Shown: positions 41,931-49,968 of the stretch, in pieces
How the letters are laid out: the number at the start of each line of letters is the position of its first letter
Position numbering within the stretch: the first letter of the stretch is position 1
NCBI GenBank assembly: GCA_036563485.1
Contig: DATCMI010000001.1
Coordinates: 372,001-436,000 of the forward strand
From: Sphingomicrobium sp.
Lineage (GTDB): Bacteria > Pseudomonadota > Alphaproteobacteria > Sphingomonadales > Sphingomonadaceae
DNA: 64,000 nucleotides
Direction of reading: 5' to 3'
Translations under genes and position numbers: made by a program
The notes under the pieces: generated by a model
The model's database searches: none
What the model was told of the DNA's origin: nothing
The model's input: only the letters and a program-made list of their open reading frames with translations

Positions 41931-43346
41931 CTAGATGTGAATCACCCGCCCGTAAGCCATCAGGGCGCTTTCGTGCAGCATCTCCGACAAGGTGGGATGC
42001 GGATAGACCGTCTCGAAATAATCCTGCTCGATGAGCTCGGCGGTCTTCCCCAGCGTATAGCCGTGGATCAGCTCGGTCACTTCGGCGCCGACCATATGCG
42101 CGCCCAATAGCTCGCCAGTCTTGGCGTCGAACACCGTCTTGATGAACCCTTCCGCCTCGCCCAGCGCAATCGCCTTGCCGTTGCCGACGAAGGGGAACTT
42201 GCCGACCTTCACCTCGTAGCCCGCTTCCTTGGCTTTCGCTTCGGTCAGGCCGACCGACGCCACCTGCGGCCGGCAGTAGGTGCAGCCGGGGATGTTCTTC
42301 GGATCCAGCGCGTGCGGGTGCACGTCCTTGTTGCCCAGTTCCTTGGCGATGGCTTCCGCCGCGGTGACGCCCTCGTGGCTCGCCTTGTGCGCAAGCCAGG
42401 GCGGCGCAGTGACGTCGCCGATCGCCCAGATGCCGGGCACGTTAGTGCGGCACATCGGGTCGGTGTCGATGTGGCCCTTGGTCGTTTTAATCCCAAGCGC
42501 CTCGAGACCGATATTCTCAGTATTGGGGACGATCCCGACGGCGACGATGCAGTGGCTGAAGCGATGCTCGGCCGACTTGCCGTCGCCGGTCTTGATCGTC
42601 GCAGCGACACCGTTGGCGTCGGCCTTGAGGCTCTCGACGCCGGCGCCGGTCAGCAGCGTCATCCCCTGCTTCTTCAGCTGCTTGGCAAGGAAGTCACTCA
42701 CTTCCGCATCCTCGACGGGAACGATGCGGTCGAGCATCTCGACGACCGTCACTTTCGCGCCGAGGTCCGAGTAAAAGCTGGCGAATTCGATGCCGATCGC
42801 ACCCGATCCGATCACCAGAAGCTCGGTCGGCATTTCGGCCGGAGTCATCGCATGACGGTAAGTCCAGATGCGCTTGCCGTCGGCCTTGGCGAACGGGAGG
42901 TCGCGAGCGCGCGCACCGGTCGCGACGATGATGTGCTTGGCGGAAAGCTCGGTCGCCTTGCCGTCCTCGCCCTTCACCGACAGCTTGCCTCTACCGGTGA
43001 TCGTCCCCTCGCCCAGGTGCACGGCGATCTTGTTCTTCTTCATCAGCCCGGTGACGCCGCGGTTGAGCTGGCCCGCGACGCCGCGGCTGCGCTCGACCAC
43101 CTTGGCGAGGTCGAACGAGGGCTTTTCATTGCTGAGCCCGAACGCCTCCGGGTGGGTCATGTAGTGGAACACCTCGGCGGTGCGCAGCAGCGCCTTGGTC
43201 GGGATGCACCCCCAGTTGAGACAAATGCCGCCCAGCTTCTCCCGCTCGACGATGGCGGTCTTCAGCCCCAGCTGCGCCGCCCGGATCGCGGCGACATAGC
43301 CGCCGGGCCCGGAGCCGAGAACGATGAGGTCGTAAGTTTCAGCCAT
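41931..43346 (-). CDS. lpdA: dihydrolipoyl dehydrogenase (E3)
   Basis: 471 residues. FAD-dependent enzyme that reoxidises the lipoyl arms of 2-oxoacid dehydrogenase complexes with NAD+. FAD motif VLGSGPGGYVAAIRA; redox disulfide GGICLNWGCIPTKALL; NAD motif VIGSGAIGIEFASFY; C-terminal catalytic His region HPTLSEMLHESAL. It ends an operon that begins with the pyruvate dehydrogenase E2 gene; 6 bases separate it from the preceding membrane-protein gene. Confidence 0.96.
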   Translation of the reverse strand: MAETYDLIVLGSGPGGYVAAIRAAQLGLKTAIVEREKLGGICLNWGCIPTKALLRTAEVFHYMTHPEAFGLSNEKPSFDLAKVVERSRGVAGQLNRGVTGLMKKNKIAVHLGEGTITGRGKLSVKGEDGKATELSAKHIIVATGARARDLPFAKADGKRIWTYRHAMTPAEMPTELLVIGSGAIGIEFASFYSDLGAKVTVVEMLDRIVPVEDAEVSDFLAKQLKKQGMTLLTGAGVESLKADANGVAATIKTGDGKSAEHRFSHCIVAVGIVPNTENIGLEALGIKTTKGHIDTDPMCRTNVPGIWAIGDVTAPPWLAHKASHEGVTAAEAIAKELGNKDVHPHALDPKNIPGCTYCRPQVASVGLTEAKAKEAGYEVKVGKFPFVGNGKAIALGEAEGFIKTVFDAKTGELLGAHMVGAEVTELIHGYTLGKTAELIEQDYFETVYPHPTLSEMLHESALMAYGRVIHI

Positions 43347-43352
43347 TGCAGT

Positions 43353-43805
43353 TCATCTCCGCACGAGGTGCGACCAGAGGCCGGCGACGCATGCGCCGTA
43401 AAACGCGCCAAATCCGATCGTCGTAAAATCGCGCCAGTCACCGGCAACGAACCCGAGGACGAGCCAAAGGAGCGCGGTTCCGGCGGCAGCGCCGATCATA
43501 ACGGCAGCAGCCGTTGGGATTCTCCTCAACCGCTCACCTCCGGCAAGCGCGATCGCGGCCGAGAGAGTGAGCAGCGAAACAGGTGCGCCGACGATCACGC
43601 CGATGAGAAACACGGTGCCAAAAAAGCCCATGCCATCGAAATTCAGTGGACCGCCGGTCGGGTGGAGCCGCGCATCGGCCGCAACCGCCATTGCGGTCAG
43701 CAGGCTGGCGAGGCAGGCGCCCAAAAGTGCAGCTTTCAATACAAAGCCGTCGACCGCGCCGGGAGCGGCGGTCGGCTGCGCGTCATTCGCGAGCACGTCA
43801 GCCAT
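43353..43805 (-). CDS. hypothetical membrane protein in the E2-E3 operon
   Basis: 150 residues from MADVLANDAQPTAAP (frame open further to 43889). Four hydrophobic segments: FVLKAALLGACLASLLTAMAV, GFFGTVFLIGVIVGAPVSLL, IPTAAAVMIGAAAGTALLWLV, TTIGFGAFYGACVAGLW. No known family recognised. The start overlaps the thioesterase stop by 8 bases, so it is a genuine part of the operon. Confidence 0.75.
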   Translation of the reverse strand: MADVLANDAQPTAAPGAVDGFVLKAALLGACLASLLTAMAVAADARLHPTGGPLNFDGMGFFGTVFLIGVIVGAPVSLLTLSAAIALAGGERLRRIPTAAAVMIGAAAGTALLWLVLGFVAGDWRDFTTIGFGAFYGACVAGLWSHLVRR

Positions 43806-44169
43806 TGCCGATTTCCCGTGGCTTGCCGGCTGCGTCGAGCGCAACGAATGTGAATTCGCCTTCCGCGACGAGCGTCTCGCCCTCCCCATCGCGTTCGCGG
43901 GCGATCGCTTCGGCCTTGAGGCGTAGCGAGGTACGCCCCTGCTTCAACAGGTCGACATAGACGCTGAGTTCGTCGCCAACGGCCATCGCCCCGGGAAACT
44001 TCAGCGCATCGGCGGCGACCAGGATAGCCTTCCCGCCGGTGCGCCGCGAGGCGAATGAGCCGCAGGCAAGCCCGAGCTGCCCCATCAGCCACCCGCCGAA
44101 CACGCCGCCATAGGGGTTGGTATCGGCAGGCATCGCCGTGACCCGGATGACAGGGATATTATCAGGCAT
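43798..44169 (-). CDS. acyl-CoA thioesterase (hotdog fold)
   Basis: 123 residues from MPDNIPVIRVTAMPAD (the frame is open to 44202). Single hotdog domain of the YciA/cytosolic long-chain type: DTNPYGGVFGGWLMGQLGLA with the catalytic Asn/Asp-x-x-Gly pattern, VAADALKFPGAM, and TFVALDAAGKPREI. Hydrolyses acyl-CoA. It overlaps both neighbours (8 bases each) inside the pyruvate dehydrogenase operon, which suggests a role in balancing acyl-CoA or CoA levels. Confidence 0.88.
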   Translation of the reverse strand: MPDNIPVIRVTAMPADTNPYGGVFGGWLMGQLGLACGSFASRRTGGKAILVAADALKFPGAMAVGDELSVYVDLLKQGRTSLRLKAEAIARERDGEGETLVAEGEFTFVALDAAGKPREIGNG

Positions 44170-44575
44170 GAGTGCCGCGCCCGTGCCACGCAGCCACTGC
44201 AAGCATCACCAGGATGTTCGCCGCCGCGGCGGCCCAGACGCCCCGGCTGTTAGCGTCCACCAAATTGCCGCGAAATATCGAGTTCAGGACCTGGACTTCG
44301 AGGAAGCAGCCGAGCGCAAAGACGGCGACGAAGATGGCGATGAACGCGAGGACGCTGCTGTTCGCAAAGTGATTGGCGGCAAGCGCTCCTGCGATGTTGG
44401 GCAGCACCAGAAGCAACGCCGGGATGGCCGCAAGGAACGCGATGAGCATGGCGTTGGGATAGCCATATACTGGATGAAGCTGGCGCCCCTGCGCGGTTGC
44501 CAGGCCGACCACGACTGCACCCAAGAACACGATTCCGATCGGCAGCGAGGCTGCCAGCCGGAGCGGCAGATACAT
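44162..44575 (-). CDS. hypothetical membrane protein in the E2-E3 operon
   Basis: 137 residues with four hydrophobic spans (LAASLPIGIVFLGAVVVGLA, AMLIAFLAAIPALLLVLPNIAG, VLAFIAIFVAVFALGCFLEV, GVWAAAAANILVMLAVAAW). No known family recognised. Its ATG overlaps the E2 stop by one base and its stop overlaps the thioesterase start by 8. Confidence 0.75.
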   Translation of the reverse strand: MYLPLRLAASLPIGIVFLGAVVVGLATAQGRQLHPVYGYPNAMLIAFLAAIPALLLVLPNIAGALAANHFANSSVLAFIAIFVAVFALGCFLEVQVLNSIFRGNLVDANSRGVWAAAAANILVMLAVAAWHGRGTHA

Positions 44576-45891
44576 CAGGCCAGCATCCCCAGCGGGCTTT
44601 CGACGAGTTCCTTGAAGCGCTTCATCAGCCTCGCGCCGTCCGCACCGTCGATCGCCCGGTGGTCGAAGCTGCCGGTCGCGCTCATGATCGTCGCGATCTG
44701 GAGCGAGTCGTTGATGACGTAGGGCCGCTTCTCGCCGGCGCCGATCGCCATGATCATCCCCTGCGGGGGATTGATGACGGCTTCGAACTGCTTGATGCCG
44801 TACATGCCCATGTTCGACAGGCTCGCGGTGCCGCCCTGATATTCCTCGGGCTGCAGCTTGCCTTCCTTGGCGCGGCTCGCGAGGTCCTTCATCTCGTTCG
44901 AGATCGCGGACACGGCCTTGCCGTCGGCATTCTTGACGATCGGCGTGATCAGCCCGTTAGGGATGCTGACCGCCACGGAGATGTCCGCGCGGCTGTACTT
45001 GATCAGCTGATCGCCGGCGAAGCTGACGTTGCATTCCGGCACGTCGATCAACGAGATGGCGAGCGCCTTGATCAGCAAGTCGTTGACGCTGAGCTTCACG
45101 TCGCGCGCCGCAAGGCTCGCGTTCAGTTCGCCGCGCAGCTTCAGCAGCGCATCCAGCTGCACGTCGACGGTCAGATAGATGTGCGGGATTTGCTGCTTGG
45201 ACTCGGTCAGGCGCCGCGCGATCGTCTTGCGCATGTTGCTGAGCTTGACGGTTTCGTGCGGGATGTCGCCCGGATCGACAGGCGCAGGCGCCGCAATCGG
45301 TTGCGGCTGGCTTGCCGCCGCTGCAGCTGGCTTCGGCTTGCCCGCGGCAGCATCGACGTCGGCACGGACGATGCGCCCGCCCGGCCCGCTGCCCTGAAGC
45401 GAAGCGAGGTCGATACCCTGCGCCTCGGCCAGGCGGCGAGCCAGCGGCGACGCCTTGATACGCTCGCCGCCATGTGCCTCAGCCGGCTTGCTCGGCGCGG
45501 CAGGCGTCTCGACCGGCGCTTTCTCGAGCGGCTTGTCGGCGACCGGGTCGGCCCCATAGCCGCGCTCCTGCGGTTCAGGCGTCGGTGCGGCCTGCGGCTT
45601 TGCCTCCTCGGGCGCGGCGGCCGGCACACTTGCTGCCGACGCATCTTCGCCCTCGCCGGCAAGGATCGCGATAGGCGCACCGACCTTCACCCCGTCTGTG
45701 CCTTCGGCCACGAGGATCTTGGCGACCTTGCCTTCGTCGACGGCCTCGAACTCCATCGTCGCCTTGTCGGTCTCGATCTCGGCGAGGATATCGCCGGACT
45801 TCACCTCGTCGCCTTCCTTGACCAGCCATTTGGCAAGAGTCCCCTCCTCCATGGTCGGGGAAAGGGCAGGCATCTTGAGTTCGATGGGCAT
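44575..45891 (-). CDS. pdhC: pyruvate dehydrogenase complex dihydrolipoamide acetyltransferase (E2)
   Basis: 438 residues from [20 protein letters not shown] (frame open to 45972). Lipoyl domain with Lys in [11 protein letters not shown] (about 35-45), an Ala/Pro-rich linker, the E1/E3-binding domain [20 protein letters not shown] (about 150-185) and a catalytic core ending [16 protein letters not shown] with the catalytic His. One lipoyl domain, as in alphaproteobacterial and mitochondrial E2. The E1 genes are not nearby; lpdA lies at the end of the same operon. Confidence 0.94.
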   Translation of the reverse strand: MPIELKMPALSPTMEEGTLAKWLVKEGDEVKSGDILAEIETDKATMEFEAVDEGKVAKILVAEGTDGVKVGAPIAILAGEGEDASAASVPAAAPEEAKPQAAPTPEPQERGYGADPVADKPLEKAPVETPAAPSKPAEAHGGERIKASPLARRLAEAQGIDLASLQGSGPGGRIVRADVDAAAGKPKPAAAAASQPQPIAAPAPVDPGDIPHETVKLSNMRKTIARRLTESKQQIPHIYLTVDVQLDALLKLRGELNASLAARDVKLSVNDLLIKALAISLIDVPECNVSFAGDQLIKYSRADISVAVSIPNGLITPIVKNADGKAVSAISNEMKDLASRAKEGKLQPEEYQGGTASLSNMGMYGIKQFEAVINPPQGMIMAIGAGEKRPYVINDSLQIATIMSATGSFDHRAIDGADGARLMKRFKELVESPLGMLA

Positions 45892-46016
45892 GGGCTGCTG
45901 TCCGTGACGCGAAGGCTGATGGGGCTCAAAGCCAATGCGGCGGTTGCGGTCAACCCTGCGGCGAAATCTCATCCGCCGCTTGCGCTTAAGTCCCGTTTAA
46001 CGCAGCACTTGGCGCC

Positions 46017-46490
46017 ATGGGGGCCGAGACGCCGAAACGCACCTACCTCGTCGTGGTGGACGACAGCCGGGAAGCGCGCGTCGCGCTGCGCTTTGCCGGC
46101 CGCCGTGCGTCGAAGACCGGCGGGCGGGTCGAAGTGCTCGGTATCGTCGAACCGCAGGACTTCGTGCAGTTCGGCGGCGTCCAGGCCGCGATCGAGGAAG
46201 AGCAACGGCTGCGCATCCAGGGCGTGGTCAGCGCGGCGATCGGCGAGATCCTCGATGAATCGGGCGTTGAAGCGAATATCGTCGTTCAGCAGGGGGACCC
46301 GGTACGGACCGTGCGCGACTATCTCGCGGGGCGAGACGAAGTCGCCGCGCTGGTGCTGGGCACGGCGCCCAGCGGCAGTCCCGGCGTGCTGGTCGCCCAC
46401 TTTACCGGCACCGATGCCGGCAAGCTGCCCTGTCCGGTGATGATCATCCCCGGCAGCCTCAGCGACGAGCGGCTCGAGCAGCTGAGCTAG
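46017..46490 (+). CDS. universal stress protein (UspA family)
   Basis: 157 residues. Rossmann-like Usp fold: TYLVVVDDSREARVALRFAG at the N-terminus and the nucleotide-binding C-terminal part VLGTAPSGSPGVLVAHF ... CPVMIIPG, which differs from the usual GSRG-type loop. Convergent with the free-Met-sulfoxide reductase gene (4-base stop overlap). Confidence 0.88.
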   Translation: MGAETPKRTYLVVVDDSREARVALRFAGRRASKTGGRVEVLGIVEPQDFVQFGGVQAAIEEEQRLRIQGVVSAAIGEILDESGVEANIVVQQGDPVRTVRDYLAGRDEVAALVLGTAPSGSPGVLVAHFTGTDAGKLPCPVMIIPGSLSDERLEQLS

Positions 46491-46972
46491 AGGACTTTCG
46501 CGAGGATATCGGCAAGCCGGACGCACCCGGCTTCGTCTTCTTCGCTGAAGCGGCTGGGCCGGGGGCTGTCGAGGTCGAGCACGCCAACCAGCTCGCCATC
46601 AGCGCGGACGATCGGCACCACCAGTTCGCTGGCCGAAGCGGAATCGCAGGCGATGTGACCGGGGAATGCGTGAACATCGTCGACGCGCTGCACCTGCCGC
46701 GTTTCGGCGGCGGCGCCGCAGACACCCTCGCCGAACCTGATCCGGATGCAGGCCGGGCGGCCCTGGAACGGTCCGAGCACCAGCTCGCCCCCAACATTGC
46801 GGTAAAAGCCCGCCCAATTGAGGTCAGGCAGCGTTTCCCAAATGAGCGCCGCGGCGTTGGCCATGTTGGCGATCGGGTCCGGCTCGCCGGTCACCAGCCC
46901 CTCGAGCGCGCTCGCGAGGTCGGCGTACATGGTCGCCGGGTCGGCAGCCTCGATGCGGAAGTCGTAGGTCAA
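46487..46972 (-). CDS. msrC: free methionine-(R)-sulfoxide reductase (GAF domain)
   Basis: 161 residues, a single GAF domain. It reduces free Met-R-sulfoxide. NWAGFYRNVGGELVLGPFQG and the three conserved cysteines in GRPACIRIRFGEGVCGAAAE and GHIACDSASASELVVP (fRMsr catalytic and resolving residues). Its start overlaps the arfB stop by 4 bases, so it is translated with the upstream ribosome-rescue gene. Confidence 0.92.
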   Translation of the reverse strand: MTYDFRIEAADPATMYADLASALEGLVTGEPDPIANMANAAALIWETLPDLNWAGFYRNVGGELVLGPFQGRPACIRIRFGEGVCGAAAETRQVQRVDDVHAFPGHIACDSASASELVVPIVRADGELVGVLDLDSPRPSRFSEEDEAGCVRLADILAKVL

Positions 46973-47379
46973 AAGTCGGTCACCTTTCCGCGCGCCTGTT
47001 TGACGGCGCTGCGTTGCTTCTTCTTGTCGACGCGCTGAGCCTTGGCGGCACGGCTTGGCCGCGTCGGCTTGCGCTTTGCCTGGACCATATGGGCAGCGGC
47101 GATCATCTCCGCCAGACGGCGACGTGCGTCGGTCCGGTTCGCCTCCTGCGTGCGGAAGCGCCGGGCCGTGATCAGCAATTCGCCGGCACTCGTCACCTTG
47201 CTTCCGGCGATCTGCTTCAGGCGCTCATATGCGTTCGGATGAAGTCCGAGCTTGAACAGGTCGACCCGCAGCTGGACCGCGGTGGCGACCTTATTGACGT
47301 TCTGGCCACCCGGCCCGGTGGCCGCCAGGAAGCTCTCGCTCAGCGCCTCATCCGGGATGATGACGTCCTCAGGCCGCAT
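46969..47379 (-). CDS. arfB: alternative ribosome-rescue factor ArfB (peptidyl-tRNA hydrolase)
   Basis: 136 residues from MRPEDVIIPDEALSESF (frame open to 47514). Rescues ribosomes stalled without a stop codon: the catalytic GGQ loop FLAATGPGGQNVNKVATAV and the basic C-terminal tail (KRKPTRPSRAAKAQRVDKKK) that enters the empty mRNA channel are both present. Overlaps the upstream pseudouridine synthase gene by 11 bases and msrC by 4. Confidence 0.94.
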   Translation of the reverse strand: MRPEDVIIPDEALSESFLAATGPGGQNVNKVATAVQLRVDLFKLGLHPNAYERLKQIAGSKVTSAGELLITARRFRTQEANRTDARRRLAEMIAAAHMVQAKRKPTRPSRAAKAQRVDKKKQRSAVKQARGKVTDF

Positions 47380-48019
47380 GGCCCCATTCGCCGAAATGTG
47401 CGGGTAGCGGCGCCACGACGTCGATCGCCGCCTTGCCGTCGCGTGGCACGACGAGCCGCGATGCGTGCAGCAACATTGGCCCGCCGGGGACGCCGTAGAC
47501 TCGGTCGCCGACAATGCCCCGACCGAACGCCTCCCGAGCGTGAGCGCGGATCTGGTGGGTGCGCCCAGTCAGCGGCTTGAACTCGACGAGGGTCGTGCCG
47601 TCCCGAACGGCCAGCCGCCGCCACTCCGTCGTGGCGGGCAACCCTTTTGCATCGGCGATCATCTTCCACCCCGCCTCGGCGCTCGAATGCTTGGCGAGCG
47701 AAACGTCGATCGTTCCCTCTCCTTCCTCGAGTTCGCTAGCGACAACGGCGAGATAGAATTTCTCGACTGCACGCGCTTCGAACGCCTGCTGGAAACGGGC
47801 ACGCGACTTGGCTGAGCGGGCGAACAGCAGGCAGCCGCTCGTGTCAGTGTCGAGCCTGTGCATCGGCGTGGGTGGACGTTTGAAGCCGCAGCGAAGCTCA
47901 TCCAATTTGGTGGCAATTGCCTCACCCCCGCGGCGCGGCTGATCCACCGGAAGCCCCGCGGGCTTGTCGATGACGATCGCCTCGCCGTCGATGAAGATGA
48001 TGCGGTCCGAGAGTATCAC
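47369..48019 (-). CDS. RluA family pseudouridine synthase
   Basis: 216 residues from a GTG reading VILSDRIIFIDGEAIVIDKP. An ATG 25 codons upstream (48094) and a frame open to 48781 are alternatives, but the region above 48160 is the ctrA promoter. Catalytic HRLDTDTSG (Asp in the RluA motif II), then LTGRTHQIRAHA. Modifies uridines in rRNA or tRNA; exact target unknown. No S4 domain. It heads the overlapping trio with arfB and msrC. Confidence 0.88.
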   Translation of the reverse strand: MILSDRIIFIDGEAIVIDKPAGLPVDQPRRGGEAIATKLDELRCGFKRPPTPMHRLDTDTSGCLLFARSAKSRARFQQAFEARAVEKFYLAVVASELEEGEGTIDVSLAKHSSAEAGWKMIADAKGLPATTEWRRLAVRDGTTLVEFKPLTGRTHQIRAHAREAFGRGIVGDRVYGVPGGPMLLHASRLVVPRDGKAAIDVVAPLPAHFGEWGHAA

Positions 48020-48125
48020 CGGAGCGCCATAGCCCTGTTCGTCCGTCGATAAACCCGTTGCAGTGAGCGTCCTGCTCGCATGTCCCCAGGACATGCTCCG
48101 CTGACGCTTGTGACTCCTTTGCAAC

Positions 48126-48210
48126 GAATCCAAGGAATCCAGGCGGTTAGGAATTATTAACCTTTTCCCTTCAGACCTCGAATGGTTAATGGACGCTTCA
48201 AGGCCGTTAA
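48126..48210 (+). promoter_or_regulatory. ctrA control region: two GAnTC sites and CtrA half-sites
   Basis: GAATC at 48126-48130 and 48135-48139 fit the CcrM methylation consensus; TTAACC at 48157, GGTTAA ending 48189 and GTTAA ending 48210 are CtrA half-sites. This matches the logic known from Caulobacter ctrA P1/P2 (methylation-sensitive, autoregulated). Confidence 0.65.
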
Positions 48211-48250
48211 GAGCGCGTAACGCTTTTGGGCCGCGGAGGGGGGACCGCAC

Positions 48251-48964
48251 ATGCGCGTACTGCTGATCGAAGACGAGCCGACCACTGCCAAGAGCATCGA
48301 GCTGATGCTCGGCACCGAAGGCTTCAATGTCTACACGACGGACCTTGGGGAAGAGGGCTTGGACCTCGCCAAGCTCTATGACTACGACATCATCCTTCTC
48401 GACCTGAACCTGCCCGACATGCACGGTTATGACGTGCTCAAAAAGGTACGCACCGCGAAGGTCTCGACCCCGGTCCTGATCCTTTCCGGCATTGGCGAAA
48501 TGGACAGCAAGGTTCGCGCGCTCGGCTTCGGCGCCGACGATTATGTGACCAAGCCGTTCCACCGGGACGAGCTGGTTGCCCGCATTCACGCGATCGTCCG
48601 CCGCTCCAAGGGCCACAGCCAATCGGTCATCCGGACCGGCAAGCTCGCCGTGAACCTGGACGCCAAGACCGTTGAGGTCGATGGCGCCCGCGTGCACCTG
48701 ACCGGCAAGGAATATGCGATGCTGGAGCTGCTTTCGCTCCGCAAAGGCACCACGCTGACCAAGGAAATGTTCCTCAACCATCTCTACGGCGGGATGGACG
48801 AGCCCGAACTCAAGATCATCGACGTCTTCATCTGCAAGCTGCGCAAGAAGCTGAGCCTCGCTTGCGGCGGCGCCAATTATATCGAGACTGTCTGGGGCCG
48901 CGGCTATGTGCTGCGCGACGCCGACGAAGTCAGCGAACCGATGGCCGAGGCAGCGGTCGCGTAA
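48251..48964 (+). CDS. ctrA: cell-cycle response regulator CtrA
   Basis: 237 residues. Master OmpR-type regulator of the alphaproteobacterial cell cycle. Receiver: LLIEDEP, phosphoacceptor Asp51 in [19 protein letters not shown]. The winged helix contains [39 protein letters not shown] and [16 protein letters not shown], near identical to Caulobacter CtrA. Ribosome site GGAGGGGGG lies before the ATG. The Ala-rich C-terminus resembles the degradation-signal end of Caulobacter CtrA. A strong terminator follows. Confidence 0.97.
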   Translation: MRVLLIEDEPTTAKSIELMLGTEGFNVYTTDLGEEGLDLAKLYDYDIILLDLNLPDMHGYDVLKKVRTAKVSTPVLILSGIGEMDSKVRALGFGADDYVTKPFHRDELVARIHAIVRRSKGHSQSVIRTGKLAVNLDAKTVEVDGARVHLTGKEYAMLELLSLRKGTTLTKEMFLNHLYGGMDEPELKIIDVFICKLRKKLSLACGGANYIETVWGRGYVLRDADEVSEPMAEAAVA

Positions 48965-48985
48965 ACGCCTTCAAAGGGGAGAGGG

Positions 48986-49018
48986 AAAGGCGGGGCCTTC
49001 GGGCTCCGCCTTTTTTTT
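48986..49018 (+). terminator. intrinsic terminator of ctrA
   Basis: AAAGGCGGGGCC (48986-48997), TTCG loop, GGCTCCGCCTTT followed by an 8-base T-run to 49018. The stop codon of the convergent bpt gene overlaps the T-run. Confidence 0.95.
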
Positions 49019-49826
49019 ATGCGTCGATGAGCAGCTTGTTGCGCGGGCGGCGAACCGGCAGCGCAATCGTACGCTTCGCTTCCTCGATCTCCGCATCTTC
49101 CATCTTGCGCCAGCCGTCGCGGCCGAGCCGCTCGAGCGGGCGGAAGCCGGTCTTGTAGGCCATGCGCGTCGAACCTTCGACCCAATATCCAAGATAGACG
49201 TAAGGGAGCGCAGCGCGCGCCGCGCGGACGATGTGGTCGAGGATGATGTAGGTGCCCAGCCCCTTGCGGGCGTCGGGACCGACATCGAAGAAGCTGTAGA
49301 TCATCGACAGCCCGTCGCTCTGCTGGTCCGACAAGCAGGCGCCGACCAGGCGGCCGGGCCGTCCATCAACCGAAGGTTCGCGATATTCGATCATGAAGGT
49401 ACGGACCGGCGTCTGCTCGACCATGTCGGCAAAGTCGCTCTCGTCCATTTCCGCCATGCCGCCGCCGGGATGACGAGCCGCAAGGTAGCGGCGGAGCAGC
49501 TGATATTGTTCTTCGGTCGTCCACGGCTTGCAGGCGCTGACCTCGATATCGCCGTTGCGCCGAAGCTGCTTGCGCTGGGTCGCGGTCGCCTCGAATTCGG
49601 CAGCGAGCACGCGAACGGAAACGCAGGCGGAGCAGTCGACGCAGCTCGGCCGGTACGCCACCGATTGGCTGCGGCGGAAGCCGATCCGGCCAAGTGCCTC
49701 GTTCAATTCGCTCGCGTGGCGGCCGGTGAGTTCGGTGAATACCTTCCGTTCGACCTTGCCCGGCAAATAGGGGCACGGACTGGGGTTCGTGACGAAGAAC
49801 TTCGGGAACCGGAAGGGTGCGCTCAC
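49017..49826 (-). CDS. bpt: aspartate/glutamate leucyltransferase (bacterial N-end rule transferase)
   Basis: 269 residues. Adds Leu from Leu-tRNA to N-terminal Asp/Glu, creating an N-degron read by ClpS. N-terminal ATE domain has [20 protein letters not shown] and the cysteine cluster [16 protein letters not shown]; the C-terminal domain carries [20 protein letters not shown] and [20 protein letters not shown]. Length is the family norm. Its termination codon sits in the ctrA terminator. Confidence 0.94.
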   Translation of the reverse strand: MSAPFRFPKFFVTNPSPCPYLPGKVERKVFTELTGRHASELNEALGRIGFRRSQSVAYRPSCVDCSACVSVRVLAAEFEATATQRKQLRRNGDIEVSACKPWTTEEQYQLLRRYLAARHPGGGMAEMDESDFADMVEQTPVRTFMIEYREPSVDGRPGRLVGACLSDQQSDGLSMIYSFFDVGPDARKGLGTYIILDHIVRAARAALPYVYLGYWVEGSTRMAYKTGFRPLERLGRDGWRKMEDAEIEEAKRTIALPVRRPRNKLLIDA

Positions 49827-49924
49827 CCGGGCGACCTCTCTTGGATGGTTAGTGACCTCTTTATGCGGTTGGTAAACGCCATTGAAAAGGCTTTGGAGCC
49901 GTCAAAAATGCAGCATCTGGCCAT

Positions 49925-49941
49925 TGTCCCTACAAGGGACA
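49925..49941. promoter_or_regulatory. short inverted repeat upstream of bpt
   Basis: TGTCCCT-ACA-AGGGACA (49925-49941), a perfect 7-bp dyad in the gap between the threonine ammonia-lyase stop and bpt (both minus). It may be an operator or a weak hairpin. Confidence 0.35.
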
Positions 49942-49968
49942 GGGAAGTGTCGGCGGGCCGACTGAAAA

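Noticed and set aside
44497..46440. 647-codon plus-strand frame across the pdhC and universal stress protein region
   Set aside because: Antisense to E2, then out of frame with the universal stress protein gene; a mosaic of non-coding frames.
47369..48781. 470-codon version of the RluA-family gene
   Set aside because: The extra N-terminal half is antisense to ctrA and covers its promoter; only the C-terminal 216 residues match a pseudouridine synthase.
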